A stretch of 64,000 nt of DNA from JANRJY01 sp033763735 (GCA_033763735.1 JANRJY010000003.1:6382-70381), one strand, 5' to 3'. Positions 49,469 through 59,754 are shown, counted from the stretch's first letter. Made by a program: numbers and translations. The notes: generated by a model not told the origin, from the sequence alone.

Positions 49469-51306
49469 TGCTTATGTCTCGATATATACTTTTCTTTTTA
49501 TTTTGTTACATAACCACTTTTGCCGATTATGTAATAGAAACAGCTCAAAAAACTAAAATATTTGTTTCAGACGAATTTATATTAGAGGACACATCAAATA
49601 CCCTTGATATTTGCGAGGTAAGTTCTGATAAATTCAAAAATCAATTTTACAAATCAGAATATGCCACAGGTTGGGTAAAGAAAATAAATGCCACTTATTG
49701 GTTACGTTTCAAAGTCAGAAATTATACCGAAAAACCAATTGTATTTCACAGAGAAGCAACTTTTTCAAACATCAGAATGTGGCACGAAATTGCAAAAGGA
49801 GATTTTAAGGAACTACCTCAATTTTATAATGATCTCGATTTCAATTTATTTTTACTCAAAAGGCATGAATATATTTTTCAATCAAGTTTTTATCCAAAGG
49901 AACAAACATATTATTTGCAATTTAAGCCACTTTCATATCAATTTATAGGCATTACAATTGATTCTTTTGACGCATTTTTTATTGGCAGCATTAATCAAAC
50001 CTTTTATTATTCATTTTTCTTTGGAATTATTTTTATAATTTTTATATATAATATGATTATTGGCATTAAATCAAATGAATTGATTTACATTTTTTATGCG
50101 ATTTATGTGATTTCTTTGGGTATTTATGCTGCTGGCGTTTGGTTTATAATACCCATGAATTTGTTTGATTATCATTGGTTTATGTCAGTATATAATATTC
50201 CATATTCTATCATGACAATTGCTTTGCTTGCTTACACTAAATATTTTTTCAAAACCTCCGAAACTCTTAAGGTTGAAAACATTTTTTTAATTTCATTTAT
50301 AAGTTTCAAAATGGTTTTAGTAATGGGTCAAATATTTATCATACCCACAGGATTGCTTTACTCAAATAATATTGATATGATCATGTTACTTTTTGCATTT
50401 TTTATTGGGTTTCGAATGTATTTTAAAGGATTTAAACCAGCTAGATTTCATTTGTTGGGTTTTACAGTAATAATTACAGGTTTTATTGGATACTGGTATC
50501 AAAAAGACATTTTGAAGCTTTTAAATTTTCCTGATTTTGGGTCTTTTTTTGAAAATTATTTATACAATGCGGGTATAATTGAAATACTATTGTTTTCACT
50601 TTCACTTTCCGATAGATACCGAATTCTTAAAATGGAAGCGATTAAATCGCAAAACGATTTAATAGAAAACTTAAAACTAACCGAAAAACTGAAAGATGAA
50701 AAAAACAAAGATTTAGAACAAAAGGTGCAGGAACGTACATTAACCATAAGGAAACAATCCTTAGAAATAGCTCGGATAAATTCCATTTTAAGGAATAGCA
50801 ACTTAAATCTTAAATCGAATCTGAAAAAGGCAGAGTCGGCAAGGGTTGAAAATAGATTACTATCGTTTATCGAATTTATACAAGCGTATCCAAACGAAGA
50901 TTCCTGTAAACAATTACTTGCCCAAATTAAGTGGTCAGAAGGTTTTGAATGTAAAAAGTGCAAAAACGATAAATACTCTTTATTAAAAGATAATTTCAGC
51001 AGGCGTTGCACAAAATGTTCTTATGTGGAATCTCCTACAAATGGCACTATTCTCAATAACGTTAAGTTTGACTTAATTAAAGCGTTATACTTAATATATA
51101 TAGCCAATAGTGGCAAAAAAATGACTATAGAGAAATTATCTAGCGATTTGGAACTACGTAAACAGACTTGTATAGAATTTAATAAAAGAATAAAACTATT
51201 AATTGATAGTCTTCCTAAAAGAAAAAGGAACTTGGACGATTGGAAGAAACTTATTGTGTTACCCTTAGAGAGTAAAACTCATAATGTAATTACTTCCCAA
51301 GTGTGA
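49468..51306 (+). CDS. 7TMR-DISM receptor with cytoplasmic IS1595-type zinc ribbon and helical domain
   Basis: 612 residues. Start ATG 49468 overlaps the CHAT gene stop (TGATG); an ATG at 49474 is the alternative. Signal peptide 1-20; 7TMR-DISMED2-like sensor domain (about 30-170; INATYWLRFKVRNYTEKPIV); seven membrane helices (about 178-385; SFFFGIIFIIFIYNMIIGIK); coiled coil (386-460; DKNKDLEQKVQERTL type). Then, where a kinase or cyclase would be expected, comes a zinc ribbon with C495, C498, C514 and C517 (WSEGFECKKCKND, SRRCTKCSYVESPTNGTIL) and a helical domain to about 585 (LIKALYLIYIANSGKKM, IEKLSSDLELRKQTCIEFNK). The segment matches the IS1595 transposase N-terminal pattern. DNA binding is inferred; the DDE nuclease domain is absent. 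Confidence 0.85.
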   Translation: MLMSRYILFFLFCYITTFADYVIETAQKTKIFVSDEFILEDTSNTLDICEVSSDKFKNQFYKSEYATGWVKKINATYWLRFKVRNYTEKPIVFHREATFSNIRMWHEIAKGDFKELPQFYNDLDFNLFLLKRHEYIFQSSFYPKEQTYYLQFKPLSYQFIGITIDSFDAFFIGSINQTFYYSFFFGIIFIIFIYNMIIGIKSNELIYIFYAIYVISLGIYAAGVWFIIPMNLFDYHWFMSVYNIPYSIMTIALLAYTKYFFKTSETLKVENIFLISFISFKMVLVMGQIFIIPTGLLYSNNIDMIMLLFAFFIGFRMYFKGFKPARFHLLGFTVIITGFIGYWYQKDILKLLNFPDFGSFFENYLYNAGIIEILLFSLSLSDRYRILKMEAIKSQNDLIENLKLTEKLKDEKNKDLEQKVQERTLTIRKQSLEIARINSILRNSNLNLKSNLKKAESARVENRLLSFIEFIQAYPNEDSCKQLLAQIKWSEGFECKKCKNDKYSLLKDNFSRRCTKCSYVESPTNGTILNNVKFDLIKALYLIYIANSGKKMTIEKLSSDLELRKQTCIEFNKRIKLLIDSLPKRKRNLDDWKKLIVLPLESKTHNVITSQV

Positions 51307-51722
51307 TCGGGCAAAAGTTCTACTTTAGAAATGGCTTTAACGGTACCCGAAGTGCGTCCCCATTCGGTGGGTTGAATCATCGATAAAAAATCACTTCCAT
51401 CCTCACGTTCATATAAGAAATAAGTTTCACCAATAATAGGTTCAAACTTAATTTCAGTCATATATATTCGTTCGGATATTTCTACCCTTTTCTTTAATTC
51501 ATTTGCCTGATTGGCAAGCAATTGCATTTGTTCATAGAGTTGTTTGAAGTGCTTATCGGTTTGCAATCGCATGGCTATCAAAGCCTTACTTTTTATTTTG
51601 CCTTGGTCTTCAGGTTTGATTAAAGCGCCACCTATAGTATGTGGGAAAGAAATAAGACCAGGGTTTTCAACCGTTGTAAGTGGGTCTATATAACTTTTGG
51701 ATTTTTGAGGGGTGTATTCCAT
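51279..51722 (-). CDS. DUF2452 family protein
   Basis: 147 residues. The family pattern is clear: NPGLISFPHTIGGALIKPED, a central helix (LQTDKHFKQLYEQMQLLANQ) and ISERIYMTEIKFEPIIGETY, FLYEREDGSDFLSMIQPTEW. Function is unknown. It is cytosolic, with no membrane or signal sequence. Its 3' end overlaps the convergent receptor gene by 28 bp, so antisense interference between the two mRNAs is possible. Family call confident, role unknown. Confidence 0.85.
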   Translation of the reverse strand: MEYTPQKSKSYIDPLTTVENPGLISFPHTIGGALIKPEDQGKIKSKALIAMRLQTDKHFKQLYEQMQLLANQANELKKRVEISERIYMTEIKFEPIIGETYFLYEREDGSDFLSMIQPTEWGRTSGTVKAISKVELLPDHTWEVITL

Positions 51723-52106
51723 AGTAATCTTATCAACAAAATAAGTTTAAAAAAGTTTAAATAACATATAAAAATGAGGTGTTTTTAAAATCAAACAAAT
51801 TTGTAATAACATTTAAATCTTTTAATATATCCTGCCAATTTTTTTTAACCACAATACCTGTTACATTCTTAAATCTAAAGTAGCTGTAAAATCATTTATG
51901 TTTCTGGATTAACTTCCTTTTCTGCTATACTTTACCAAAATTTGAGTTTTGAATTTAACATAAAAGACTGCCCAAATTTGGACAGTCTTTTATAATTATT
52001 TAAAATAGACCTTGATAAAATTAAAAAAGTATTTGCTCTATAGTTGTTAACAATATTATCAATTCTAAAAGATTGATTTAACGAAATATTAAATATTTAC
52101 TTAAAA
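51723..52106. other. Intergenic region between DUF2452 and giant repeat protein
   Basis: 384 bp with no gene. It contains the promoter region of the DUF2452 gene (no exact TAnnTTTG found) and a long hairpin terminator at 51962-51991 serving the giant gene. The rest is AT-rich with no recognisable structure. Confidence 0.5.
51962..51991 (-). terminator. Terminator of the giant T9SS protein gene
   Basis: Arms AAAAGACTG (51962-51970) and CAGTCTTTT (51983-51991) flank the palindrome CCAAATTTGG, giving a long stem with one C-A mismatch. A-rich and T-rich flanks make it usable on both strands. It lies 115 bp beyond the stop codon. Confidence 0.8.
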
Positions 52107-55100
52107 TTAATTCAATATCAATTTTTTAACTAATTTTTGACCATTCACTGTTAATTGAACGAAATAAATTCCTTTTGGCAGATTAGTTAAGTCATATCCA
52201 TTTTCGTAATATCCTGACTCAAACACTACTTTACCCGCAATATTGCTAATTGAAATCATAGAGATGTTATTACCAATAATTTTAATAATCCCTGAAGCCG
52301 GATTAGGAAATAATAAATAATCAACATCATCGATTCCAGAACTCAAACTGATAGATGTATTTAATTGAACCACATTAAATGAAAATGTAACAGTGTTTGA
52401 TGCTTCATAATTTTCGTTCCCAGGCTGGCTTGCAGTTATTGAAACTACCCCAGGACCAGTTATGCTCAAATTAGAGCCTATAACAGTTGCGGGGCCAGAT
52501 GCAACATAAGTTATAGGTAATCCCGAAGAAACAACCCCAACCAAAGGAATCAAATTATTTGTTCCAGTCAATGTAAAATCAGGCAGTGACGTTACACTAA
52601 GGGTTTGAAAAGCTTTTGTAACAGTTACATATCTAATTACCGGAGTTGCAGCTTGATAATTACTATTTCCTACTTGCAAAGCTGTAATAGTTATAACACC
52701 TGCCCCAGTAATTGAAACTGTATTACCTCCCGTTAAAATTGCATTTCCTGAAACCGCAAAGGTAACCGGTAGACCAGAAGTAGCAGTTGCATTTAATAAA
52801 AATGAAGGACCTCCAATTGAAGTTGTTGAAATTGGATTAAACCCTCCAATTACTTGTGGAATTTTTAGAGAATTAAATGATTGATTTACAATAGGAGCCG
52901 CATTGTAAAAATTATTTCCTAACTGGTAAGCAGTTACAATTATTGGACCTATACCTGTAATTGAAAGAAGGTTCCCTGACACTAAAGCAGGTCCAGAAAC
53001 ACTATATAAAACTGCAAGCGTTGATGTAGCAACCCCATTTAAAGTTACAACTGAAGGACCATAATATACTCTATCGGTAATTGGAGCAAAACCATTAATT
53101 ATTTGATCTGCTTTATTAACTGTAAATATCAGATTCAAATTATTTGCAGCATTATAATAATTATTTCCTGCTTGCATTGCGGTAACAGTTACCACACCCA
53201 CGTTATTGATTGAAATAGTTGAATTTCCAAGTAATACAGCTGCTCCTGTAACCGAGAAATTAATTGGTAAACCAGATGTAACAGTTGCACTTACATCAAA
53301 TGGCTGATCCGTATAAGTTTTAGTGCCCACTGGTGCAAATCCCGTTATAGTTTGATTTAACTTATTAATTGAAACAACCGTACTTAAATTTGCAGGATTA
53401 AAATTATTACTTCCAATTTGTGAAGCAGTAATAGTAACCGTTCCCACTTCTAACAAAGACAATGTATTATTAACGTTAACAATTGCCGAACCAGGACCTG
53501 TAATAACAGTATATGAAATATTATTAGGAGACAAACTTGCGCTTGATAATGTAATTGTTTCAAATACGTTACCGCTAATTGGGGATGTAATTGTTAAAGT
53601 AGGTGTAAACTTATTAATAGTTAAGGTAGTAATAGCTGTTCCCGGGCTATAATTAATATCAGACGAAATTTGAGCCAAGAAGGTAACTGTTCCTGCTCCA
53701 AGAATAGTAACAAGTCCAGAGGTTGGATTAATCTGTGCTGCAGTACCTGATTGAACACTATATGTAATCAATCCGGTAGAATTTGTTGTGGTTACAGTCA
53801 TTGCAAACGGAGCATCCAAATAAGTTTTGGTTTGTCCATTATAAACAATAGTTGGTACCAATTGACTAGTAACAGTTAATACTATTCCTAAAGATGTTGC
53901 ATTAAAATTTGCATTTGAAGCCAAACTTGCAGTTATATTCAAAGTACCAACCCCAGTTGTAGATAAAATATTTCCATTAATTGAAGAACTTGCTTGTGCG
54001 GTCCCTCCTGTAATATTATATGTTAGCACACCAGTAGAATTAGTTGATGCAGCTAAAGCAGTTGCTCCTAATCCTACAATTGAGTTGGCATTAAACACTA
54101 ATGTTGGGTTTGCCTTTGCTATAGTAAATGTTTGAGAAACAGACGGTGCAGGGAAATAATTAGCATTTCCAATTTGATTTGCAGTAATAGTCACATTTCC
54201 AGTGCCAACTATTGTTGCAGTAGTTCCAAGAATATCTACATTACCGATTGCATTATAATTAACCGGCAAACCTGCACTTGAAGTGCCTCCTAATGATATA
54301 GGAGCATCTCCAAATGTTTTATTAGGAATAGCGCTGAATCCAGTAATAGTTTGAGTTGCTTTTGAAATATTAAATGTCTGAATCACAGGGATAGCCGCAC
54401 TATAATTTGAATTTCCTGCTTGGATAGCCGTAATTGATGCATTTCCCGCTCCTAGTATTGAAACTGTATTTCCCACCAAGGAAATTGGTCCACTACTAAT
54501 ATAACTAACCGGCAATCCAGAAGTTGCAGTTGCTACAGAAATTGTAAATGGGGCATTTCCATAAATTTTATTAGATATTGGTGTGAATCCAATAATAGAT
54601 TGCATCGCAGGATTGATTGTAATTACTGCATAAACAGTTGCTGCAGCAACCACATTTGCATTTCCGGGTTGTGAGCCTGTTACAGTTACAATACCTCCGG
54701 CTAAAGCGACATAGTTTATCCCATTAATTGAAAGTATATTTTGATTTGAAGATGACAAAATCACATCCAGACCTGATGTAGCAAATACATTTCCAAAATT
54801 GCCTGTGGCCCCATACATCAATGATTGATTATTTAAACCAAGTATTGACTGATTTGCCACAATGGTGAATAAATTCCCTTCATTAATACTTCCGGATTTA
54901 TTAGAATTTCCGAAGTAGATATTCGACCCAATTTGACTAAACTGTATTGTTTTCCCTCCGGAGGCATATGGACTCAAGTTAGCTACAACATGCACGTATG
55001 ATATACCAATTGGTAATTGAGCGTATGGATAAACATAAATATTCTCATTGTTACCTGATGAAGCTTGAGTTTCAGCAATTTTTACAGCATTTTGATCAAA

Positions 55101-58100
55101 TGTAGGGCTACTGCTTAAATAATATTCAAAGGCATTATTACTTTTAAAATCTGATCCTGAATAGTTACCTTTCATATTATATATATAAAAATAACTTAAA
55201 GTAGCTGTAGCACCACTGATAGTAATTCCAAAAGAATGAACCAACTGATTATTTTGTCCAGCATATAAGGTATTTCCAACAATAGGGTTTGAGGCAACAT
55301 TGATAATAGGAGAAGCAATTGTAAATACACTTCCGGCACTCAAGAGACCACCTGTGATAGAATAGGAGAACATATTTCCAGAAATTGAAACGGGATCTAC
55401 AAATAGGGTACGTCCATTAATTGCATTGTTTCCTATATTACATGAGATATAAATGTAACTTTTTCCAGGTAAAATCTGATAGCCCGCATTGCTAACTGCA
55501 AAAGATTCACCCGAACCAATTGTCCCATTCCAGTTATATATATTATTAGCAGTATTGGGATTGAAACCAAAATTAGGAGATTGTGAATGAAAAAGTTTAT
55601 AATAGTTTACATCGTTTGAAGAGAAAGCACCATTCATATTAAATTTTAGATTGTTAAGATTAATTGGTGCGTTAGTATTAATCTCAAGAGCATAAATCAA
55701 AAAGTCACTTGTAGATTTGCCAACCGTACTAGCAGCAATTGGAACATTGGCAACTGATATTACAGGGCTTAATACTGTGTAGGTTTGACCAATAAATAAA
55801 TTATTTGAAACTATTCCACTTGAGAAATTACTTCCACTAAACGACCCAATATTTAATTTGATTGTTTTACCATCGGTTGCGGTGTTCAATACATTATATG
55901 CTAAAATATGGTAATATGATGTTCCGGAATTAAAATCATTGTTAAGATAAAAATTAAATACATCTCCGGTGCCTGTTCCATTTGAGTTTACTGAATAATC
56001 ATTTATATAATTATAATTATTATAGTCAAAAGAGGCAGAAGGAGATCTAACAACTGATATATAATTAATATCTGAATTAGTATAGGTTCCACTTGCAGTT
56101 AATGAGAAATTATAAATTCTTGCAGCCCCATTCGATTCAATTTTAAACCCTCCAATAGGTATATAACCTGATCCTTTGAACAAGTAACCTGGTGCTAACG
56201 GCAATGAAGAAACAGTTAATACAGGAACACCTATAGTAAATAAACTTCCAAAACTTGTTGTTCCTGAAACAACAGTAGTATTAAATTTAAAATCAGTTAG
56301 ATTGGGTTTATTAACAGATAATGTGACCCCATTAGCGGTAGTGTTATTCAAATATGCTACCAAATACAAATTTTTATTAGTCATATTAATATTAAATCCT
56401 GTAAATGACAAAACGCCATTACCAAAGTTCCTAGTTGTAATCATATTTCTATTATTGTCAGGATATCCAAAATCATAATATTCCAGACCAAAATAATTTA
56501 TATCCGAAGGAGATAAATTGCCTAGAATAGTAAAAACAGCTTGATTAAGATTATTATTATTATTGCTGTTTGAAGTAATCGCTAATTTATAAATTATTGC
56601 ACTTGAAGAAGGAGATAAAATTGAGCCTAAAACTGTATTAACGGAATTAACAGTTAGCACATTTTGGAATATTTTTGCATTTCCAGGCATAATATTATTG
56701 GTTATTGTTGTAGTAGGAGTGTTACTTAATAATTCTACCCCAGTAACTGCTACATAATCTCCAACAATTGGTGTTTGGTAATACGTCCAAATATATAAAT
56801 GATAATATTTAGTTTGTCCAGGTGCAAATACGGCACGATTATTATTAAGATTTAAACTAAAAGTTTGGTTATTGCTATTCCCATTATAAAAATTAGCAAT
56901 TTCGTTATTAAGTGCTGTTGGAGGAAATGGGGTAGCCGTTTCGTAAATATATAAATAATAGAATTCATTAGAATTGAAAACCCCAGATAAACTTAAATTA
57001 ATATAATCTAAATTACCACCTACAATGCTACTATTTTTAATAGCAAAAGAGAAAATGGGTTTTTGTTCATATGTGTTCAAATTTAAGTATTTAGGGAAAT
57101 TGTCGGGCAGGTTGTAAGCAATAAAACTTGAAGACAATATTGTAAATACCGAACCCATAGAAGTGCTACCTAATACGGTTGCATTAGGGAAAGAAATATC
57201 AGTTCCATTTATTGGATTTACTGATAGAGTATTGTTAATTGTTGAATTTGAATTTAAGTTAACTACGACATATATATACCCACTTCCTACAGGCAATTTG
57301 TCATAAACACCAAAATTAAACAATTCTCCACTTCCCGTTGAGTTATAAGAATAAAAGTTGGAATACGTGTAGTTTGAATTACTGTTAGGATTGTAAATCT
57401 CATCATTTGATCTTACAAATGAAAAATAACTGATATCAGATGAAAGGAAAGTACCCGAAATACTTAAATAAACATCTTGAATATAAGCTGGTGCACCGGT
57501 AACAGTGTAACCAAATTTATAAATAGGAAAATAGGATTGACCCACAGGAATACCCCCAGCCTGAGGTGCAATATTTGCAGATGAAATTTTCAAAGTAGGT
57601 ATAATGATTGGGTATAATATACTTTGTGAAGTGGTAATTATTTCAGTGACATTTGGATCAAAATCAATAATAGTTGGATTTACTCGTAAAGTATTTCCTT
57701 GTGCAGCATTAGATGACATATTTGCATATAAAAAATAATACACGATGTCATTTGCATTATAATTAACATTATATCCTCCGAAAGTTAAATTCGAACCCGG
57801 ACCTGTAATATTATAATTACCATTTACATAGTAGTCTAAATCTTTAGGATTACCAGTATAGTTATAATACAAATAGAACCCATCAATATCTCCTGAAACA
57901 AATGTACCTGATGTATTAAAAATTACATTTTTCAAATTAGAAACCGGGAAATCGCCTACTTCAACTTTAAACGCATACACAGGTTGGTAGGAAGCTCCGG
58001 GTGATAAGGCTGTTGTTGATAAAGGAATTTGAGTCACTTTAACAGTTGGTGACTTTATGGTTTGAATACCTCCTGATAATAATGTTCCGGTAATAGACCC

Positions 58101-59516
58101 ACTGCTAATTGTTAAATCATTATTAGTAATTGAGGCAATTGAAACTGTTCTGTTTACAGTTGCATTGGTAGATACATCTGCTGCCAAATAGAAATAATAA
58201 TCTGTATTTTGATAATAATATTGATCAGAGACATCAAAAGTAAGATATTGGCCTAATCCAGAAGCTGTAGCAGTAGATACTATATCGGATGCACTTGGTG
58301 AGAAATTTGAATTTTGATTTCGATACAAGGTAAATTGAGTAACATCAGTAGCATTAAAGGTTCCTTGAGTTAAGAATCTGATTTTAGAAAGAGGAATATT
58401 AGAGTTATTTGAACGAATTTTAACTGAATAAATTAGATTATTTTGAATACCTTGTCCAATGTTACCGTTTGGTGAAAATGGAGTTACAACTTGAATAGCA
58501 GGTGATGTTATAGAACGAGTATATCCCGGAACGTTGTTTGAACCATTTACACCAACAAATGAAACATTACTCATTGGATTAGATTTAATCCCCACTGTTA
58601 CACCTGAATTTGTTGATAATGTAGAATTAATATCTGCAGTTACCGACAAATAAATCAAAGTGTTATTGTATGCCAAATTAATTGTATTCGTACCTACGCT
58701 GGATGAATTAAAAAGTATTTTGCTTCCTGATGCAATTCCAGAAGCGGTAGCAAGTAAAACAGGATTACTACTATAATTACCTTCGCGACCCCACAATTTG
58801 AAAACAGTAACATCAGAAACTGCATAAGTTCCAGTCGTAGAAAAAACTCCGGCTTGAAAAACTAAATTAGTAGAATTACTAATGTAGGAATACGCTTTAA
58901 AAAGCTCATTATTTTGAGATCCAATTGCCATGGGTCCTGAAGAAACACCATTATTGTTAAAATTTACTGAACTAATTGAATTAATTGTAAGATTGCTTCC
59001 TGTATTTGGATCACTAATATATTTTGAAGTTCCTGAAGGAACTATAGTATTAAAATTATTAATCGTTATATTATTTCCTAAGGTTGCAGTAGGTTCAATA
59101 TCAACCGTTATAAAAAAACGATCATTTGAATTTAAGGGTTTAGTAAAATTCAATCCTGCAAAAGTCACGAAAGTACCTGACCCTGGTACAGAGGTTACGT
59201 ACAATAATTTTGACTTATTCGAATAAAGTGAAATACCATTTGAATTTTGCCACAATTTTAAACTATTAGGTTTTATGTCAGTAGGGCTGAAAGTTCCCGT
59301 TAGTTGAAAAGAAATGGAAGTCAACGTTGAATTATTACCTGAACTTATATACCAAGAATACAAAATGTTATTACTTGATCCGGGTGACAAAGTATAACTT
59401 GGACTATAATCTTTATATGCGTATACGTATTGTGCTTTAATGGAAAAAGATATTAACGAAAGCAATATAATTGTGAAGCTTAGAAAGAATGATTTCGGGT
59501 AATTATTTAATTTCAT
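52107..59516 (-). CDS. Giant T9SS-secreted repeat protein (about ten N-terminal repeats, ten MBG-like domains, sorting domain)
   Basis: 2469 residues. The signal peptide ends at about residue 28 (SFSIKA-Q). Residues about 30-1530 contain some ten repeats of 130-150 residues, each with a pattern such as SPIINVA...GQNNQLVHSFGI, then S-G-T-F/Y...S-D-I...Y. Residues about 1530-2375 hold about ten Ig-like MBG-type domains of ~83 residues (unit: QTITGF-P-I, KTYGDAPF, SGLPV, VTITA-Q-GN-NY-AA). The last ~80 residues are a type A T9SS sorting domain (YLLFPNPASGIIKI, LPKGIYFVQLTVNGQKLVKK). It is presumably an adhesin or surface fibre. Composition is rich in Asn/Ser/Thr/Gly/Tyr. It is a single gene with its own terminator. 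Ligand unknown. Confidence 0.92.
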   Translation of the reverse strand: MKLNNYPKSFFLSFTIILLSLISFSIKAQYVYAYKDYSPSYTLSPGSSNNILYSWYISSGNNSTLTSISFQLTGTFSPTDIKPNSLKLWQNSNGISLYSNKSKLLYVTSVPGSGTFVTFAGLNFTKPLNSNDRFFITVDIEPTATLGNNITINNFNTIVPSGTSKYISDPNTGSNLTINSISSVNFNNNGVSSGPMAIGSQNNELFKAYSYISNSTNLVFQAGVFSTTGTYAVSDVTVFKLWGREGNYSSNPVLLATASGIASGSKILFNSSSVGTNTINLAYNNTLIYLSVTADINSTLSTNSGVTVGIKSNPMSNVSFVGVNGSNNVPGYTRSITSPAIQVVTPFSPNGNIGQGIQNNLIYSVKIRSNNSNIPLSKIRFLTQGTFNATDVTQFTLYRNQNSNFSPSASDIVSTATASGLGQYLTFDVSDQYYYQNTDYYFYLAADVSTNATVNRTVSIASITNNDLTISSGSITGTLLSGGIQTIKSPTVKVTQIPLSTTALSPGASYQPVYAFKVEVGDFPVSNLKNVIFNTSGTFVSGDIDGFYLYYNYTGNPKDLDYYVNGNYNITGPGSNLTFGGYNVNYNANDIVYYFLYANMSSNAAQGNTLRVNPTIIDFDPNVTEIITTSQSILYPIIIPTLKISSANIAPQAGGIPVGQSYFPIYKFGYTVTGAPAYIQDVYLSISGTFLSSDISYFSFVRSNDEIYNPNSNSNYTYSNFYSYNSTGSGELFNFGVYDKLPVGSGYIYVVVNLNSNSTINNTLSVNPINGTDISFPNATVLGSTSMGSVFTILSSSFIAYNLPDNFPKYLNLNTYEQKPIFSFAIKNSSIVGGNLDYINLSLSGVFNSNEFYYLYIYETATPFPPTALNNEIANFYNGNSNNQTFSLNLNNNRAVFAPGQTKYYHLYIWTYYQTPIVGDYVAVTGVELLSNTPTTTITNNIMPGNAKIFQNVLTVNSVNTVLGSILSPSSSAIIYKLAITSNSNNNNNLNQAVFTILGNLSPSDINYFGLEYYDFGYPDNNRNMITTRNFGNGVLSFTGFNINMTNKNLYLVAYLNNTTANGVTLSVNKPNLTDFKFNTTVVSGTTSFGSLFTIGVPVLTVSSLPLAPGYLFKGSGYIPIGGFKIESNGAARIYNFSLTASGTYTNSDINYISVVRSPSASFDYNNYNYINDYSVNSNGTGTGDVFNFYLNNDFNSGTSYYHILAYNVLNTATDGKTIKLNIGSFSGSNFSSGIVSNNLFIGQTYTVLSPVISVANVPIAASTVGKSTSDFLIYALEINTNAPINLNNLKFNMNGAFSSNDVNYYKLFHSQSPNFGFNPNTANNIYNWNGTIGSGESFAVSNAGYQILPGKSYIYISCNIGNNAINGRTLFVDPVSISGNMFSYSITGGLLSAGSVFTIASPIINVASNPIVGNTLYAGQNNQLVHSFGITISGATATLSYFYIYNMKGNYSGSDFKSNNAFEYYLSSSPTFDQNAVKIAETQASSGNNENIYVYPYAQLPIGISYVHVVANLSPYASGGKTIQFSQIGSNIYFGNSNKSGSINEGNLFTIVANQSILGLNNQSLMYGATGNFGNVFATSGLDVILSSSNQNILSINGINYVALAGGIVTVTGSQPGNANVVAAATVYAVITINPAMQSIIGFTPISNKIYGNAPFTISVATATSGLPVSYISSGPISLVGNTVSILGAGNASITAIQAGNSNYSAAIPVIQTFNISKATQTITGFSAIPNKTFGDAPISLGGTSSAGLPVNYNAIGNVDILGTTATIVGTGNVTITANQIGNANYFPAPSVSQTFTIAKANPTLVFNANSIVGLGATALAASTNSTGVLTYNITGGTAQASSSINGNILSTTGVGTLNITASLASNANFNATSLGIVLTVTSQLVPTIVYNGQTKTYLDAPFAMTVTTTNSTGLITYSVQSGTAAQINPTSGLVTILGAGTVTFLAQISSDINYSPGTAITTLTINKFTPTLTITSPISGNVFETITLSSASLSPNNISYTVITGPGSAIVNVNNTLSLLEVGTVTITASQIGSNNFNPANLSTVVSINKLNQTITGFAPVGTKTYTDQPFDVSATVTSGLPINFSVTGAAVLLGNSTISINNVGVVTVTAMQAGNNYYNAANNLNLIFTVNKADQIINGFAPITDRVYYGPSVVTLNGVATSTLAVLYSVSGPALVSGNLLSITGIGPIIVTAYQLGNNFYNAAPIVNQSFNSLKIPQVIGGFNPISTTSIGGPSFLLNATATSGLPVTFAVSGNAILTGGNTVSITGAGVITITALQVGNSNYQAATPVIRYVTVTKAFQTLSVTSLPDFTLTGTNNLIPLVGVVSSGLPITYVASGPATVIGSNLSITGPGVVSITASQPGNENYEASNTVTFSFNVVQLNTSISLSSGIDDVDYLLFPNPASGIIKIIGNNISMISISNIAGKVVFESGYYENGYDLTNLPKGIYFVQLTVNGQKLVKKLILN

Positions 59517-59754
59517 AAGAGCTGTTTTTAGTAAATTTTGGTGCGAAGCTAAAAGTTTTTTTGGTACTTCAGATGGAATCTTTTATTTAAATTAAACAAC
59601 AAATTTCTTTAATTTTTGAGGAAACTATCTTATATTTTTATTCAAATAATTGATTACCAATATCATAAAAGTGCTATCAAAGTTGAATAGAAAATTATTA
59701 ATAAAAATATAATGCAATTTATTATTTGAATATTTATATATATAATGATCAATA

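Noticed and set aside
50900..51240. IS1595 insertion sequence at the end of the 7TM receptor gene
   Set aside because: Only the zinc ribbon and helical part are present, in frame with the receptor and ended by its own stop. There is no DDE domain, no terminal inverted repeats and no target-site duplication.
52350..54850. Regular ~250-bp repeats suggesting a satellite
   Set aside because: They encode the MBG-like domains of the giant T9SS protein and keep frame throughout.
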